From Telmatactis stephensoni (lineage: Eukaryota > Cnidaria > Anthozoa > Actiniaria > Isophelliidae): a stretch of DNA of 64,000 nt. A program made the translations under genes and the position numbers. The DNA is taken from positions 310,001 to 374,000 of the forward strand of contig JALIZF010001537.1 of the NCBI GenBank assembly GCA_029948255.1, read 5' to 3'. The notes below the pieces were generated by a model that saw only the letters and a list, made by a program, of their open reading frames with translations, was not told where the DNA came from and ran no database searches. Shown one piece after another: positions 21,710 to 33,666 of this stretch (positions are counted from its first letter, which is position 1; each line of letters starts with the position of its first letter).

Positions 21710-23840
21710 CTGAGATTTTAGTGAGAAATTTATATCTACCATGTCTATTGGTGTTCCATGTCTATTGGTGTCTATTGGTGTTCCACCAACATAGGGGCTT
21801 GCATAACAGGAGTCAAACGAGCAGTATACACATGATTTATGTAACTCTGAAAGGAGTCTTTTGCAAATGCAACATATTTATGATTGGTTAGCTATTAAAA
21901 GTTTCAAAGGACAAATACTAGAGTAACAAACAAAGACAATAAGTCACTCCAGGGGATCAATCCAAACAGCTTTAGTGACGAAGCAAAACCTTTTATTGTA
22001 AAACTTTATAAATCTTCGAAACGGTTCACTCGTTCAATATCTGATTTACAATATTATAAACCGACTCTATTCATTTTCACAAACGGGATAGAATTGACCA
22101 CATTTAACAGTAATATGTTTGAAAGTTTGTGACTTTAATGACTCCTGCCATGAATGAATAATATGTTTTTTCGTGTTAATAAATAAAACTTACAATCAAA
22201 CTTACCAAGACAATCAGCAAGACAATCAGCTCTAACGACATGTAAAGAGTCCAATCAAAGATCGAAAGATGCTCTTATTATAAAATACATCACAGCACGC
22301 TTAATCAGTCGTCATCAATGGTAAATATAGCAGCATCGCTGCCTCACTCCAAGCACCAAATGTAAAGAATATAGCTTAACAACAACTATACTCGAAAACA
22401 ATCGGCTCTAACGAGATCACACGTTATGTATATGAACATCGTTGTCTCTTTTGGCCCCTTATTTTGATAGTCCCTCATTTTGATGATGTAAGTGCATGTG
22501 AAGTAAATTATTCGTTCTCTGCGAGACCCACCACAGTTAGTGTCGATTATCGCTCGCTCACTCGCATCAATCCAAACTGCATCTAAATGGCTTTTTCTGA
22601 TAACTTGTTTATAAAACAAAACAAAACTTGTTTCAATCCCACCCATTTGCTATGTTTTACGTCTCTAAAACCGGTGTAACAGTATTGCTTGACAGAATTA
22701 TCGGTCACCAGTAATATCAAAATCTAATCAGTAGAAACAAATTTCCATTGACACCATTTCTTTGTATGATACACACAAAATACTTTAGCAATCTTGAGTT
22801 GATAAAACCAAGAACTATTCTGTGGACAATGAAGCCTTCTACTTGCAAGAGTCTTATCTTCTTTTTGACATGGGAGACAATATCTTTTTCCCTTCTCCGT
22901 CCAAAAACAAAGAAGAGAATTAATAAGACTCTGCTAGCAGGGAAAACGCGGCTGTGAAATGCTATTCACAGCTTTCTCTGCCAAGTTTTTTTTTACATCG
23001 GCGTTGATTTTTCAGTGGTTTATATGCTTATCATACGGTATACCCTTGTACCTTTTGGTGTAGTTACTCTTTCAAGAAAGACTTTGCACAACTGATATAT
23101 AATGACAACTGACAATGAACTGACAATGTGACAATGTATCTAAATAGTTCTCATCATATACTAACATTTAGAAATCTATTAATTCTGTTGAAATAACAAA
23201 TACCAAGTACTTTCTAATCTCACATTATTGACTTTCTTTAAAATCTGCTTTGATTTTCTATGACTCATGAAATAAAAGCCAATAGTGTGATACAGAGAAA
23301 TAATGATAACACAAGAAAACAAGTATATTGGGATATACTACTAATACACACCTATTCAAAACAACAAAAATCGCAAATGATCAAATAAGCCCTGACCCTG
23401 TGGCTTACTACAAAATAGCGTGTGCTTTACAAGTTTTACACAACTTAATACACTAGCTATGTCAGTGGAGTAAGAAGGTAGGGGGGCTTATTCGGTATTT
23501 CACCGGTAGTTCTAGTTTTCCAATTTTCTCTTTGCTGTTTTGAAATTAGCAAACGTTTTCAGGCCTTTTTACATACCCGCTGTTAAAAAGTTTTTTCTCT
23601 TCTTTCTGATTATGAAGATACAGTAAGTATAAAATAAAGAACATGTAATGTGCTGGTTCATTTTTCTAGTCATCTTTTTGTACTTGGACTTTGTTCGCAG
23701 ACTTCGGTGTCCACCTTTAATTCAAACAGGAGAGAATACAATCAATGATTATTCGTAGACTGGAACATAGTTTATTGTCAGTAGGAGATATAGGAACATC
23801 ATCTTAGTCTGGTTCTTCTGATAGCTAAATCCGATGCAAC
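21710..23840. other. Unassigned AT-rich sequence, possible decayed LTR at ~22360
   Basis: No convincing coding. TGTAAAGAATATAGC at 22363, preceded on its left by CACCAA, resembles an LTR edge read on the minus strand next to a TTGGTG primer-site-like string, but no partner LTR or coding was found. A short hairpin (GCTGTGAA / TTCACAGC) lies at about 22950-22972. Confidence 0.3.
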
Positions 23841-23870
23841 TACTTCATGAATCAGTGTCAAACTTTACCT

Positions 23871-25350
23871 TGTCAAGCTCTTTGATACTTCTTGAATCAC
23901 AATATTGCTTGCACCATGGGTCAATATGACCCCTCATGTGCATTTTGTCAACGACAATTGTTGTTTCACTCAGTTTTTTGGAATATTTGAACATATTGCA
24001 TCTAGTAGGATTCTCCGCATATTTTCTCAAATGACAACCATCATCATATATGTGTACTCTAAAAGAACACAAAAATGTTACAAAGAGCTTTAAGGTATTT
24101 ACAAAGAATATACAGTCTGGTTGACCCTCAACCTTTTATTGCAATAGGTATATACATATGCATTTACACCTATTTTAAAAATCATGGCTTCTGTTCAAGC
24201 AACAAGCATCATGCAAGATCCAGTTGAATGCTAACCTATGTTAGTATAATTTATTCAAACGATACCTAACGCATGGTCTGTATTTTGCCATATCAGGACC
24301 GCTGTCCCGGATGAAAAGAAAAGTTTGCATTTGACAATTGTTTTAGCGAGACTTCTCAAAGCCATATAATAAATAAGTTATTAACCTCGTTTGCTCGGTC
24401 TGTATGGAAAAATATCAGACCTCGGTCTTTCTGTACAAAAAGGCCGAGGTCTGGTATTTTTCCAATCAGAATTCAGGAAATTATCTAGCCATATAATAAG
24501 AGTAGATATTGCATTGACAAATTCAAATGCATGATACTTATTTCTAAATGAAATAATTGCAAAATATACATGCTTGCAACTAATTCCTTACTTCCGTACT
24601 GTGAAGACCTCGGTCTGATATTTTCTCATACAGACCTCCGGCTCGGTTAATAACCCTTTAATATATTTTGGTAAAAGAAATAACCTCTAGATCACAGTTA
24701 CATACTAAGAGACTTGAAGCTGTCCTCATTTATTCTCAATGCCCCTTGAAGAATTGTGTAAACTTGGGAATTTGATTCGCTGCCATAGAGTTCAGTTATG
24801 GCGACAAATACTCCACATGGCCATAAACCACATAGGATCCCTGTATGTTATAACAGGAAAGAAATTAAATACTTGAGGTTGTATCCTGTCAGTGATTGGC
24901 ATATAATGATTACATATGGATTCAATACCTGCAGTCCTTTTGTTTTTCCTTTGTCTTTTTGTCTTGTCCTTTTCGGTATTGCATTTAATATTGAAAGCGT
25001 CTGTTGCAAGCAATCTAAATGATCAGGTGCATAAACCAATTAAGTTACTGTTTATTAATATTCATTTATTAATTGCTCAATGATTCATTGTCTTGTTTTA
25101 GCTCATAGTTCTAGGTAGTTGACATATGATAATAATATTACCCTTCATTCGGAATCTCTGTACTTGTCCATGATTTTTTTGCAGCAGGCTCACAAGTTGG
25201 TATTCTAAATGTGTTTTATGACCATAAAAACTTGTTGAAATCTGTCCGTTGTAGTTGGTTTCTTTAATTTGAATGTCAATCCGTGCTTCATTTGACCTGT
25301 ACATAGCTACCAAATGTTGTGGTATTTCTTCCTCCGGTTCCCACTAATAG
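23871..25350 (-). CDS. KDZ-type transposase, several exons (partial)
   Basis: Exon-like segments on the minus strand: about 25350-25141 (donor GGTAAT), a segment within 25039-24850, about 24850-24703 (LCGLWPCGVFVAITELYGSESNSQVY, donor GTATGTAA) and 24060-23871 (acceptor TTTTAG, donor GACAAG|GTAAAG). The last encodes YDDGCHLRKYAENP, then VVDKMHMRGHIDPWCKQYC, the D-x-C-H-L plus K-x-H-x-x-G-H pattern of KDZ (Kyakuja-Dileera-Zisupton) transposases. The Asp in YDDGCH is a likely catalytic residue. The downstream part with the final acidic residue was not found, so the gene is incomplete or continues beyond recognition. Confidence 0.6.
24374..24658. mobile_element. MITE with ~50-bp inverted repeats inside the KDZ gene
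   Basis: GTTATTAACC...CTCGGTCTGTAT...AATATCAGAC...GAGGTC is repeated in inverted orientation at the two ends. A second palindrome around CAGACCTCGG lies near the left end. There is no coding. It lies between two KDZ exons, so it would be an intronic insertion. Confidence 0.7.
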
Positions 25351-25768
25351 CCTGTTCTTCCAAGAAATTTCACCTTTTAAATATAATATAAATAATATAT
25401 TGTCTTAAATTTGCACCTATCGTAAAATGCTGAAATCTTACCAGCTACAAGCTTTTTTATTACATTCGAAACCCGAATGTCAAATATCAAAACCTTCAAC
25501 AACAGTGTTGTTGAGATTGATCGTGTATTTGCACATCAAGGATCAAGAACGATACAATAGGTTTAATTTGATTTGCCGATGCGCAGCTTTGTGCTAGAGT
25601 TCAATTTCCTAACTGCAGATTCCTTGCTTTATGGTGCTGAAAACTTCCTTTCGATTTCTTTTTCACAGATTTATATCGGTGCGTCATCTTCATCTTCATC
25701 ATAATCATAATTCCACGAATGAAAGAAATCATAAACAACTCTATAGACATTTTTTTATTCCCTTACAG

Positions 25769-26106
25769 GAATGTTGAGAAAATCGAAAGGTCAGATCTTA
25801 CGAGTTGCTGGCGTTTTCTCAGTGCTCTTTGGAATCGGGACCGATGATGTAACAGAAAATATCACAGATGTTGCCTTGGCTGCAGCCATCAACTTTGTTG
25901 AGATATCATGTGATCACGTCTTTTGCTTGGCATCCAGAACTTCACTACATGATGAAATAGAAAGTGTAATGCTGGAAGCTACATCAGCTATCCCGTTTGA
26001 TGAGGAAGAACAGACGTCAACCACAGTGAAAAACATCAAAACTCATATCCTCCTGTTGCCAGGAAAATGTTTATTACTTAGCCCTCTGCTTAAAAAGAAG
26101 AAATAG
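25769..26106 (+). CDS. Terminal exon, helical protein (DUF3987-like?)
   Basis: An acceptor (CCCTTACAG) is followed by 112 open codons and a TAG. The sequence GQILRVAGVFSVLFGIG...ALAAAINFVEISCDHVFCLASR resembles the helical C-terminal part of primase/helicase-like DUF3987 proteins that occur in invertebrate mobile elements. No upstream exon was identified. The protein call is tentative; the splice acceptor and protein-like composition are the firmer evidence. Confidence 0.35.
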
Positions 26107-26387
26107 AGTACTCAAGTTTGACGTCACGTCGCTAAGGCGATGGATTTTTGCATTCTAAACAAACTGTGTTGAAGCGTGACAGCTAGGGATCAGAGGTCTT
26201 TTTTGCTTGGTTTTACGCTAATAACTCTGTTTTTTAAAGTTCTTACTTTGATTGGCGTATTGAGATACGTCAAAGAAGTACCATTGTTTACTCACAATTG
26301 AGATAGTTGGAGAATTTATCGCATTTTCGAGCATCAAAATCACTCTAAATCGGCGGGAATTTATTCGTTGAACTCCGAGCCAAATCA

Positions 26388-26934
26388 AAATGGTTACTGC
26401 TTCGTCCCGGACTGTAAACATCACTCAGAATCGCATACCTGCACGTTTTTTACCTTTCCAAGCAAGAAGAAGAACTTGGAAGACTTTAAGCGTTGGATTC
26501 GGCTGATCAGGTAAGAAATATGTAAGTTTATGTAAGTTTACTACTATCATGACACATTGTTTACAGGACGCTCAACCGATCATACCGTTTGATTGCTGGC
26601 ACTTACAATCTGTGTTTCCATATACATTTTTTTTCGGTAGAGATTTTATGAAATAGATTTATCTTATACACTAATGTAAATTGTTTATTTCCTTTTAAAT
26701 AGGAGACAAGACAGAGAACCAGGTGCCCATTCACGTGTGTGCAGCTGCCATTTTAGAGATGGCCAGAAGAACTTCGGTCCTGAAATATTCCAACGAAATG
26801 CAGACAAGCTGTTTCCCTGCCATAATGGACCCCCAAGTAAAAAGAAAAGGAAAAGCAGCCCATTAAAAGAAAACCAACTAAACATCCAGCAAATTGTGAA
26901 GGAATATGAAGAGCAGCAGCTGAGAAATACATAA
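26388..26934 (+). pseudogene. THAP domain part of ISL2EU transposase (two exons)
   Basis: Exon 1 (about 26388-26513) encodes GYCFVPDCKHH...TFFTFPSKKK...RWIRLIR and ends at GTAAGAA. After a 188-base intron ending TAAATAG, exon 2 (26702) continues with [12 protein letters not shown]...NADKLFP. Together these give the C2CH zinc module and the closing hydrophobic motif of a THAP DNA-binding domain, which recognises transposon ends. No in-frame ATG precedes exon 1; an ATG one frame away suggests a 1-base slip. The exon 2 frame stops at 26934, before the catalytic part. Confidence 0.75.
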
Positions 26935-27095
26935 CAGTATTGCAACAGATGGTGACAATACCAGAATACCACCAAATGAGGTGTTGTTGGCAGCAGAACT
27001 GGACATGGTAAAAAGAGAATTAGATGACACACAACGATCCTTGAAATATGTGAACACACACTACTCTGTATCCAAATTAAGTAGATGTAATTAGA

Positions 27096-27969
27096 ATGGA
27101 GACAGGCTTACCAACAAGGGAAGTATTCAACATTGTTGTTAGTTATGCTGCTAGATTTAAGGACTCTATAGTTTATTTTTCTAAATGGAAAGCTGCTTCA
27201 ATAACTTTTGAAGACCAGATCTTTTTGACATTGATGAAACTACGTCAAATTTATACTAACCTTCATTTAGCCCAGCTTTATTCCTGCAGTTATAATACTA
27301 TTTCTAATATTGTTATAACATTTATTCATGTTCTTCATGAGCTACATTGTACTTTCAAAAGACATAATGACAGCCATTCCTTCTAGAGATAAGAATAAAT
27401 TAAGTGCTCCTTCATTTTCTCAATTTACCAGTTGCAGAATTGTCATCATTGACTGCACTGACATAGAATGTGCAACCCCATGGTTGCTGAGCCAGCAAAA
27501 TTTAACATATTCAAGCTACAGGGGGATGAACTCTTTTAAAGTTTTAGTAGGTGTGGCCGCAATTGGGGTTATTACTTTTGTTAGTAATTGTTACCCTGGA
27601 TCTATTTCAGATAAGGAAATTGTCCAGCAATCAGGCTTAATTAAACACATGCAAACAGGTGACTTAATTTTGGCAGACAAAGGTTTTTTAATTCAAGATT
27701 TAGTACCAAAGGGTATCTATGTTAATATACCACCATTTCTAGAACATGGTAAATTTACAGAAAGTCAAATTAAAGTAACAAAGTCAATCGCAAGATGCAG
27801 GATTCATGTTGAGCGAGCAAATGCCAGGCTCAAGGATTTTAAGATGCTAACATTTGTTCCACCATATCTTAGATGTTATTTGGATAAACTATTTCAACTC
27901 TGTGCGGCATTAGTAAACCTTCAATTCCCATTAATTAAGGAAGGCTTCACAAACTTTGAATTTGAGTAA
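27096..27969 (+). pseudogene. ISL2EU DDE transposase catalytic part (frameshifted)
   Basis: Two overlapping frames (27096-27386 and 27328-27969) carry one protein: a helix-turn-helix-like segment (LTLMKLRQIYTNLHLAQLYSCSYNTISNI), then the nuclease fold. Acidic residues in the family's usual places are IIDCTDIECATP (first D), ILADKGFLI (second D) and HVERANARLK (E), so the DDE triad is intact although the frame is broken at about 27350. A stop also separates this part from the THAP region. The enzyme would cut and join element ends in the nucleus. Confidence 0.8.
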
Positions 27970-28099
27970 TATATTATTTAATTTGATAGATATTACATAA
28001 GAAAATCTTTGATTAAAAACCATGTTTCTAGCCTTCAGATTACTTAAACTTAAACAAGAACTTATACAAGAATATCAATATTGTTCTCTCCGTGTTAAA

Positions 28100-28559
28100 A
28101 TCATCTGCCCCTGTACTTGGTGCCAGTAGACATGATTGGTCTTCAGTTCATACTTTTCATACCAATGTCATTCATTCTCAAACAGAAACTGTCATTTGTT
28201 ACAGCTTCTGCTATCCTGCAATTCCTCTGGGTGTAGGGACATTACACCTCCAGCACATGGTTTTTGCCTACCAGTCCATCAGGTGAGGCACCAAGTACCC
28301 CAGTCTTGTCCAGCCAGACCCCAGTTTCCTCATCAGGAAGTCCTGTCAAAGTTTTAAATGCTTTCACTGCCTCACTTTCATTGGTGACTCCCCAAAGAAC
28401 AGCCTTCACTCTTGAGACATCGTATTCTCCCAAGAGCCTTTTGATCTGGGAGGGTGTCGCCTGTTTTGCATTGAGAACACATCCAAAGTTACTGGCAGTA
28501 AGACGTCCCTTACGAACCAGGTGCCATAAAGGGTTGTCCCTCTGACCCTTGGTACACAA
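28100..28559 (-). pseudogene. YqaJ-type nuclease of ISL2EU, stop at catalytic lysine
   Basis: 106 open codons with WHLVRKGRLTASNFGCVL, VLWGVTNESEAVKAF and LGASPDGLVG, the conserved first half of YqaJ/lambda-exonuclease-like recombinase nucleases. At 28242-28244 a TAA falls directly after ...HVLEV, where the family has the E-x-K catalytic motif, and recognisable family sequence (CPYTQRNC) resumes in frame after the stop. The open frame also extends upstream of 28559. It faces the transposase, as in intact ISL2EU elements. Its role in transposition is unproven in the family. Confidence 0.75.
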
Positions 28560-29343
28560 GGCTATTTCTTTTCTTTCTCTTCTCAGAAAAGCAAAAAAAC
28601 CTATTCCCAGGGACTAAAATAAAGACGCGGCCAAGGCAAGGAGAGAGGAACCTGGTGACGGCAACCCTCCCAAAACAAACCCGAGCGCCCCCCAAGAACA
28701 CAAAGGCCCCACGAAAGTTTCGCCAAAGAATGCCTTACAATGTAGTGTAATTAATGTCTTCCAAAAAACTATATCTGATCCCTATTGCTAGTTACACAAT
28801 TTTCTCTTGATTGGATGTTTACTTGTTTGACGTGACTTAGTAATGTTCTTAATACTTCTTTGTCCCTAATTAGAGTTCTCTTAAAGCTTTTGTTTGACAA
28901 TTTTGTTTTGTTTTGTTTTTATAATTCAATAACTTACAAGAAAACGAAGTAAATAACTATTCAACATAAAGCAAATAATTATTATAACTTTGAATGACTT
29001 GTATTGACTTCTCTGTAATCTCCGTCATCCACGTAGATCAAGCTTTACGCTGTTCAGTTCCACAAAGCAATAATTCTCGTTGTCCAGGAATTTCCAATTA
29101 CTTTAAACTTGTAGAATAATTCCCTTCCTTTTTTCGGTACAACAATATCTGCGTACTTGCAATAACTTTCAGCTTCGACAGCAGAATACATGATATCTTT
29201 CTGTTCAGTTCACAAAACCAACTCCCTGGCTCTGTAGATATTTGTACACTCTTGTAAAACAAATCCATGATAAAGTACTCAGTGTCACTTATAAAACTCT
29301 TTGGGCTTCAGTAAATCAAACAATTAGATGCTATCAATTCAAA

Positions 29344-29990
29344 CTACTTCACTTGAACAAATCCCACACTTGAAATGAGATGTTTGTCGTCGTATCTTGA
29401 CGTTGCACTTGAGTTTACTCGAATGGTTGCCCCAGTCAAATTTGAACGATGTACAGCGTAAAATTTCTGCCAGCGTTCTAAGTGACGAATCTTGACACTA
29501 TAGGCCCCACATTGGGCGCCAATGTAAACTTTGGAAGTATAGAATGTTTTATTCACTTACTTCAGTTTAGTATCTTTTATTCACTTACTTCAGAGAGCCT
29601 ATGTGCCCGCTCTCGTTGGGTCACTACTATAGGACACGTCACCACCTTTTAGCTGGCCCCAAAACTCACACGCTCCAAGCTTGACTAGTCCTTATATACA
29701 GAATGACGTCCCAACCCTCAAGGGAATCCCAACCCTCAAGGGAATCCCAAATACACGCAAATGATAATACAAATAGCATGCACGTAGACAAGCACACACA
29801 CAATGAACATACAACAAACAAACGCGAAGTCACTCGTGGTGCATCTATTTCTTTTATGAAATACTCAATACCATTGAAGTCATTTTACATGACTTTTCAA
29901 GCGATTTTTATTCTAATTCAACTGACAAAAATCTACATTCTCTTTACACTCCACTCTTTGATGTGACTGGTTGAGAACGAATCGTCTGAC
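29344..29990 (-). mobile_element. LTR and primer binding site remnant
   Basis: On the minus strand an LTR-like segment ends ...AGTTTACA at 29523 and is followed at 29521-29505 by TGGCGCCCAATGTGGGG, a primer binding site of the TGGCGCCC type usual in gypsy and retroviral elements. Upstream in the same sense lie TATATAAG (about 29692-29699) and AATAAA. The LTR's far end is not defined and no coding follows downstream, so it is a truncated or solo remnant. Two 18-bp direct duplications occur inside (about 29546-29593 and 29709-29748). Confidence 0.5.
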
Positions 29991-30006
29991 AAAATGAAAT
30001 ACACTA

Positions 30007-30573
30007 CTATGGGTGGGTATTTGTGGTCTTTAGAGAAATTCCATTTAGAGAGTAAGTAGTTGTAATAGATCTTTTTCTTGTGAAGGATATAACACAGCAC
30101 TTGGTGACATTAAATTCCATCTGCCATAATTGGGACCAATGGCACAGCTGATCAAGATCGTATTGAAGTATAGATTGAGAGACTGTAGACTTCAGTTCTA
30201 GATAAAGGATTGCATCATCTGCAAAGAGACGGATCTGAGATTGTACAATATTTGGTAGTTCATTTAGATACAACAAGAAGAGGAGTGGGCCAAGCACAGT
30301 CCCCTGAGGTACTCCGGAAAGTGCATGACAGACATGGTTCTGACATGGTTCTGACATGGTTCCATTCACAACTGTTGCCTGTGTCCTGTTTGTTAGGAAA
30401 TTTTTTATCCAGGTGTGGAGTGGACCTCTTATGCCGTAATGACTCAGTAGATGTAGAAGGCGTTGGTGAGGTACTTTATCGAAAGCCTTCGAGAAGTCCA
30501 ACAAAACCATGTCCACTTGTTTCCCTTGGTCTAATAGACCTTTTGTAATTAGGACGTGTGTCCTATGTACCAA
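30007..30573 (-). pseudogene. Non-LTR retrotransposon reverse transcriptase fragment
   Basis: 188 codons with LLDFSKAFDKVPH, SGVPQGTVLGPLLFLLYLNELP and FADDAILY, the RT blocks of CR1/Jockey-like LINEs with the catalytic FADD intact. The fragment lacks the endonuclease, the start of RT and the C-terminal tail. A 12-bp unit containing GACATGGTT is repeated three times (30328-30361), adding in-frame residues just before the SGVPQG block. It may be one element with the linker fragment at 33291-33640, split by a Harbinger insertion. Confidence 0.85.
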
Positions 30574-30599
30574 AATGTCCCACTTATGTCAGGGTATTG

Positions 30600-31230
30600 T
30601 TATTCATAAACGCAAGTATGGGAAAGAACAATAAGTTTTAGATCGAGTGAAATGTTTAATCAACAAATGCCATTCAAATATTTGCTGTTTGTGCTAATGA
30701 ACGTTTTCAAAGAATACATGATTTTTTCACAATGATATTGCAATATTTCTCAATGATATTGAAAAATACAATGATAACAATGAGAATATTACTGCAAATA
30801 TGCTATAGTTTGATCTTGGACTTTCGCGTACATAAAGAATGTTTAATCAAATTTGAAGATTCCATGGGGCTTGTACATGCAGTTCTCAAACATTTCGTTA
30901 TCATTTGGTAGATTGCATCACGTTATTTTGTTAGATATCCATTCACTTGAATCACAGCTAACATTCTAAAAATTGGAAAACTACAGCGTCTGCTGCTGTA
31001 AATCACGCATGATTTACAGCAATAGAAAAGAATATGGTGTTTGGGCCCAGGAATATTTTGAGAGTGAGCTCTCACAAAAGATTAAATCGCACATGGTGAA
31101 AGGCTATTATTATGTTTGAAAATGCAAATCCGAATGCGTTATTTTTTGAATTATCAAAATTAATTCGGTTCGCATGTTCCGCTCTTAATTTATCAAGCTA
31201 TTACAACAGTATTATCATGGAGGTTGCACC
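30600..31230. other. Unassigned AT-rich sequence
   Basis: No recognised coding or repeats. It may include the left end of the Harbinger element. Confidence 0.4.
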
Positions 31231-31255
31231 ACCATTTCCAGTCTTTTAAGCTCAT

Positions 31256-32070
31256 GTGCCTGCGATAATTTTGGCTTTTATATGTCACCTGAATTTCAAC
31301 CTGTATCCTCCATTTCCCTTGGAGCTTTTTGGTACAGCATGTTTTATACTTGTTTTTATTGTGAACCTACTGGATCAATATCCACTGAATGTGCTGAATC
31401 GGTTAGGGATATTTGGGCCCGAAAATAATGGGGGGAGAGATTATTATTTGGAACTATCAAAATCTCCTATCAAGTTCTGGTACATGATGGGTGAAACACT
31501 GAAATCCTTTCAAGATATCGTGAGAAGAATGAGGCTACCCATTATAAATTCCCAACGAAGAAACGGTAGGCGAGTTCGCATACAAAGTCTGAACATTACA
31601 AACAGATTGCTTTTAGTACTAATATGGCTCCGACGTTATCCACGTGTACAAACTCTTGGTGCTATGTTCAAAGTGGACATCTCGTACATAAATCGAGCAG
31701 TTAAGCACATTGTTCCTCTACTCCTTGAAACGTTCTTCCGAGAAGTATCTTGGCTGAGTCCTGAAGAATGGCAAGCATGGCAAGGTCACTGGAAAAGGTT
31801 TCCTACCTGTGTAGGGGTAATTGATGGAACCACGCATTCAATATGGCGCCCATCAAAAAGGCAAAGGCTTTTCTAGCGATAAGAAAAAACTCTTTTTGGC
31901 AAGCCATATAATTGTGACCCAAGATGGTGTGATTGCTCATTGTTCGGCTGCGTACGTTTTTTAATTTATCCACAGGTTTCCTGGTCACTTAAATGACATT
32001 AATTGTTTTAATCTGATGCCTAGTCTTGGTGTAGGATGTGACCTTCCTCTTCCGGAAGAGACCTAGAAGA
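31256..32070 (+). pseudogene. PIF/Harbinger-type transposase fragment
   Basis: 207 open codons with LLLVLIWLRRYP...VDISYINRAVKHIVPLL (HTH-like region) and FPTCVGVIDGTTHSIWRP, which carries the first catalytic Asp (GVIDGT). A frameshift at about 31870 moves related sequence (SHIIVTQDGVIAH) to another frame, and after a gap GFPGHLNDINCFNLM supplies the second-Asp block. The final glutamate region is too degraded to place. An apparent 27-base 'intron' at about 31953 is too short to be credible. Confidence 0.75.
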
Positions 32071-32762
32071 AAAAAACAAGTTAGGGGCAACGCAAGACTA
32101 AAGAAAATTAACAGGGAGCTACGAAAGTGTCGCTGAAGGTGGAGCACGAAATCAGCTTTTTCAAAACATATTGATGTATTTCTGACGAAGGAGGGCGATA
32201 GAGACATAGAAAGCCATTTTTATCCGTTGTCATACATTTGTGTGCTTGTTTAAGTAACAGATGGAAGAGATTTATGTCTGAATAAAACAATTGTCAAAAA
32301 AAGAAATCTTATTTTGATTAAACAGAACAACAAAAGGAAAATATGCATGTGAAGAACATCCACTTTAAAAGTTTTCCAGATAGCCAAACCAAAAGTAAAA
32401 ATTTTTCACTGTGTTAACTTTAATTGCATTTTCTGTAAATATGGGAAAATCCTTGATGTCGAACTGCCCCCTTTGTTTTCTCGTGTTTGATTTGGCCAAT
32501 ATTCATGAAATATGCACATAATAATATTTATATGATTTATTACAAACCTATATTTTTTATACTCAAAAATGGTATTTGTTTACTTTGTAGTTAAATAGCT
32601 AACTGAAATTAGGACAATCCTTATTAATTATTGCATAATATTAAACATCATTGTCTATCTAATGCTTGTGAGAAATTTCATCCCATTTTGTCAAATTGTA
32701 AAGGTTTTGCAGAATTTCAAAGTTTGTCTTCAATTTGCTTCAAATTGTGACCAGACGCTCCC

Positions 32763-33185
32763 CTTAATTGGAATCGGAGCTGGGCGGTTGCCATTTCTCC
32801 ACAGCTTTCTTGTGTGCAGCTGCAGCTTCTTGCATGCTTTGAACCATTTGCCGTAACATATCCATCAGTTTTTCCATTTGTGCTCCCTTTTTAGGTTTCT
32901 TTCCTTTTCCCTTTCTCTTATCCCTGCTGGTAACGCTACCTACAAAAGAATCTAACCATAGTGAGTTAGCCTAGAGTCGTTTCCAAAAATCCATTATTAA
33001 AATAATTAGTATTCATTTACTCACTAAACAGTTGACAACTATAAAGAAAAAAAATGGATTTGAACTGTAATACTACTTAATTAGCTAATAATTATTTCAC
33101 GGGTTTTGCATGAATCACTCTAATATTTGGCATTTAAATAAATATTTTAGTATAATATTACCAACCTTCATCCTCCTCGTCACTT
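32763..33185 (-). CDS. Harbinger accessory protein, C-terminal exons
   Basis: The last exon, 32942-32763 (acceptor TTTTGTAG), reads KRKGKGKKPKKGAQMEKLMDMLRQMVQSMQEA and ends at TAA. An upstream segment ending near 33160 (SSDEEDE, donor GGTTGG) joins in phase. An acidic patch, then a Lys-rich stretch and a methionine/glutamine helix form the usual tail of the second, Myb/SANT-like protein of PIF/Harbinger elements. It faces the transposase, as is common in the superfamily. The DNA-binding N-terminus is missing; LINE sequence lies there. Confidence 0.45.
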
Positions 33186-33290
33186 GACAGGAAAGGGTTT
33201 GTTCTCTTTGACTCTTTTTCCCCAGTCTTTTGTAGCCAACGAGCGGTCTTTCTTGACACATTTGAGCTATGCCAGATATAGGATTCTTGC

Positions 33291-33645
33291 CTATATTAGG
33301 AATATTATGTGTGTAAATACTGAATGGAAGGTCTTGTTTAGTACATTTGCCTTGTCTTTGTCAGATGAGAAGGTGGAGGTATCCTTCTTTAAAGGGGGGA
33401 TACCAATTTCCTCCTGGCGCTTAGATTTAATATAACTCCAGAATTTTTGGGGGTTGCTTTTCACATTGTCCTCCAAAAGCTTTGAGATGTAATTGTTTTT
33501 TACTTTGTTTATTTCAGAAGTGTTTTTTTTTTCCTGTGGGATTTGAATTTATCCCAGGCGTCCTCTGATTTTGAACGTTTGGCTTTGTTGTACAGCCTTT
33601 GTTTCTTCCGTATCATTCGGAATTGTCATTGTTGAAATTGATTTC
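33291..33645 (-). pseudogene. Non-LTR retrotransposon endonuclease-RT linker fragment
   Basis: NPQKFWSYIKSKRQEEIGIPPLKKD...ANVLNKTFHSVFT is the conserved linker preceding the RT in CR1/Jockey-like LINEs. Upstream the related segment (RKKQRLYNKAKRS) continues in a shifted frame to about 33640. RT sequence does not follow here but appears at 30573-30007 on the same strand. Confidence 0.75.
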
Positions 33646-33666
33646 TTTCCAATCTCTTCTTGGCAT

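Larger units (their letters stand above)
26200..28740 (+). mobile_element. ISL2EU-type DNA transposon, decayed
   Basis: A plus-strand THAP domain and DDE transposase face a minus-strand YqaJ-type nuclease, the two-gene arrangement known for ISL2EU (Harbinger-related) elements. Both genes are broken. I did not find the terminal inverted repeats, so the ends are approximate. Confidence 0.75.

Noticed and set aside
31953..31979. Tiny intron in the Harbinger transposase fragment
   Set aside because: Only about 27 bases between GT and AG, below any known spliceable length; more likely decay of the copy.
32662..32856. Plus-strand ORF opposite the Harbinger accessory exon
   Set aside because: The minus strand has a splice acceptor, a Lys-rich helix and a stop fitting the Harbinger second protein; the plus ORF has no motif.
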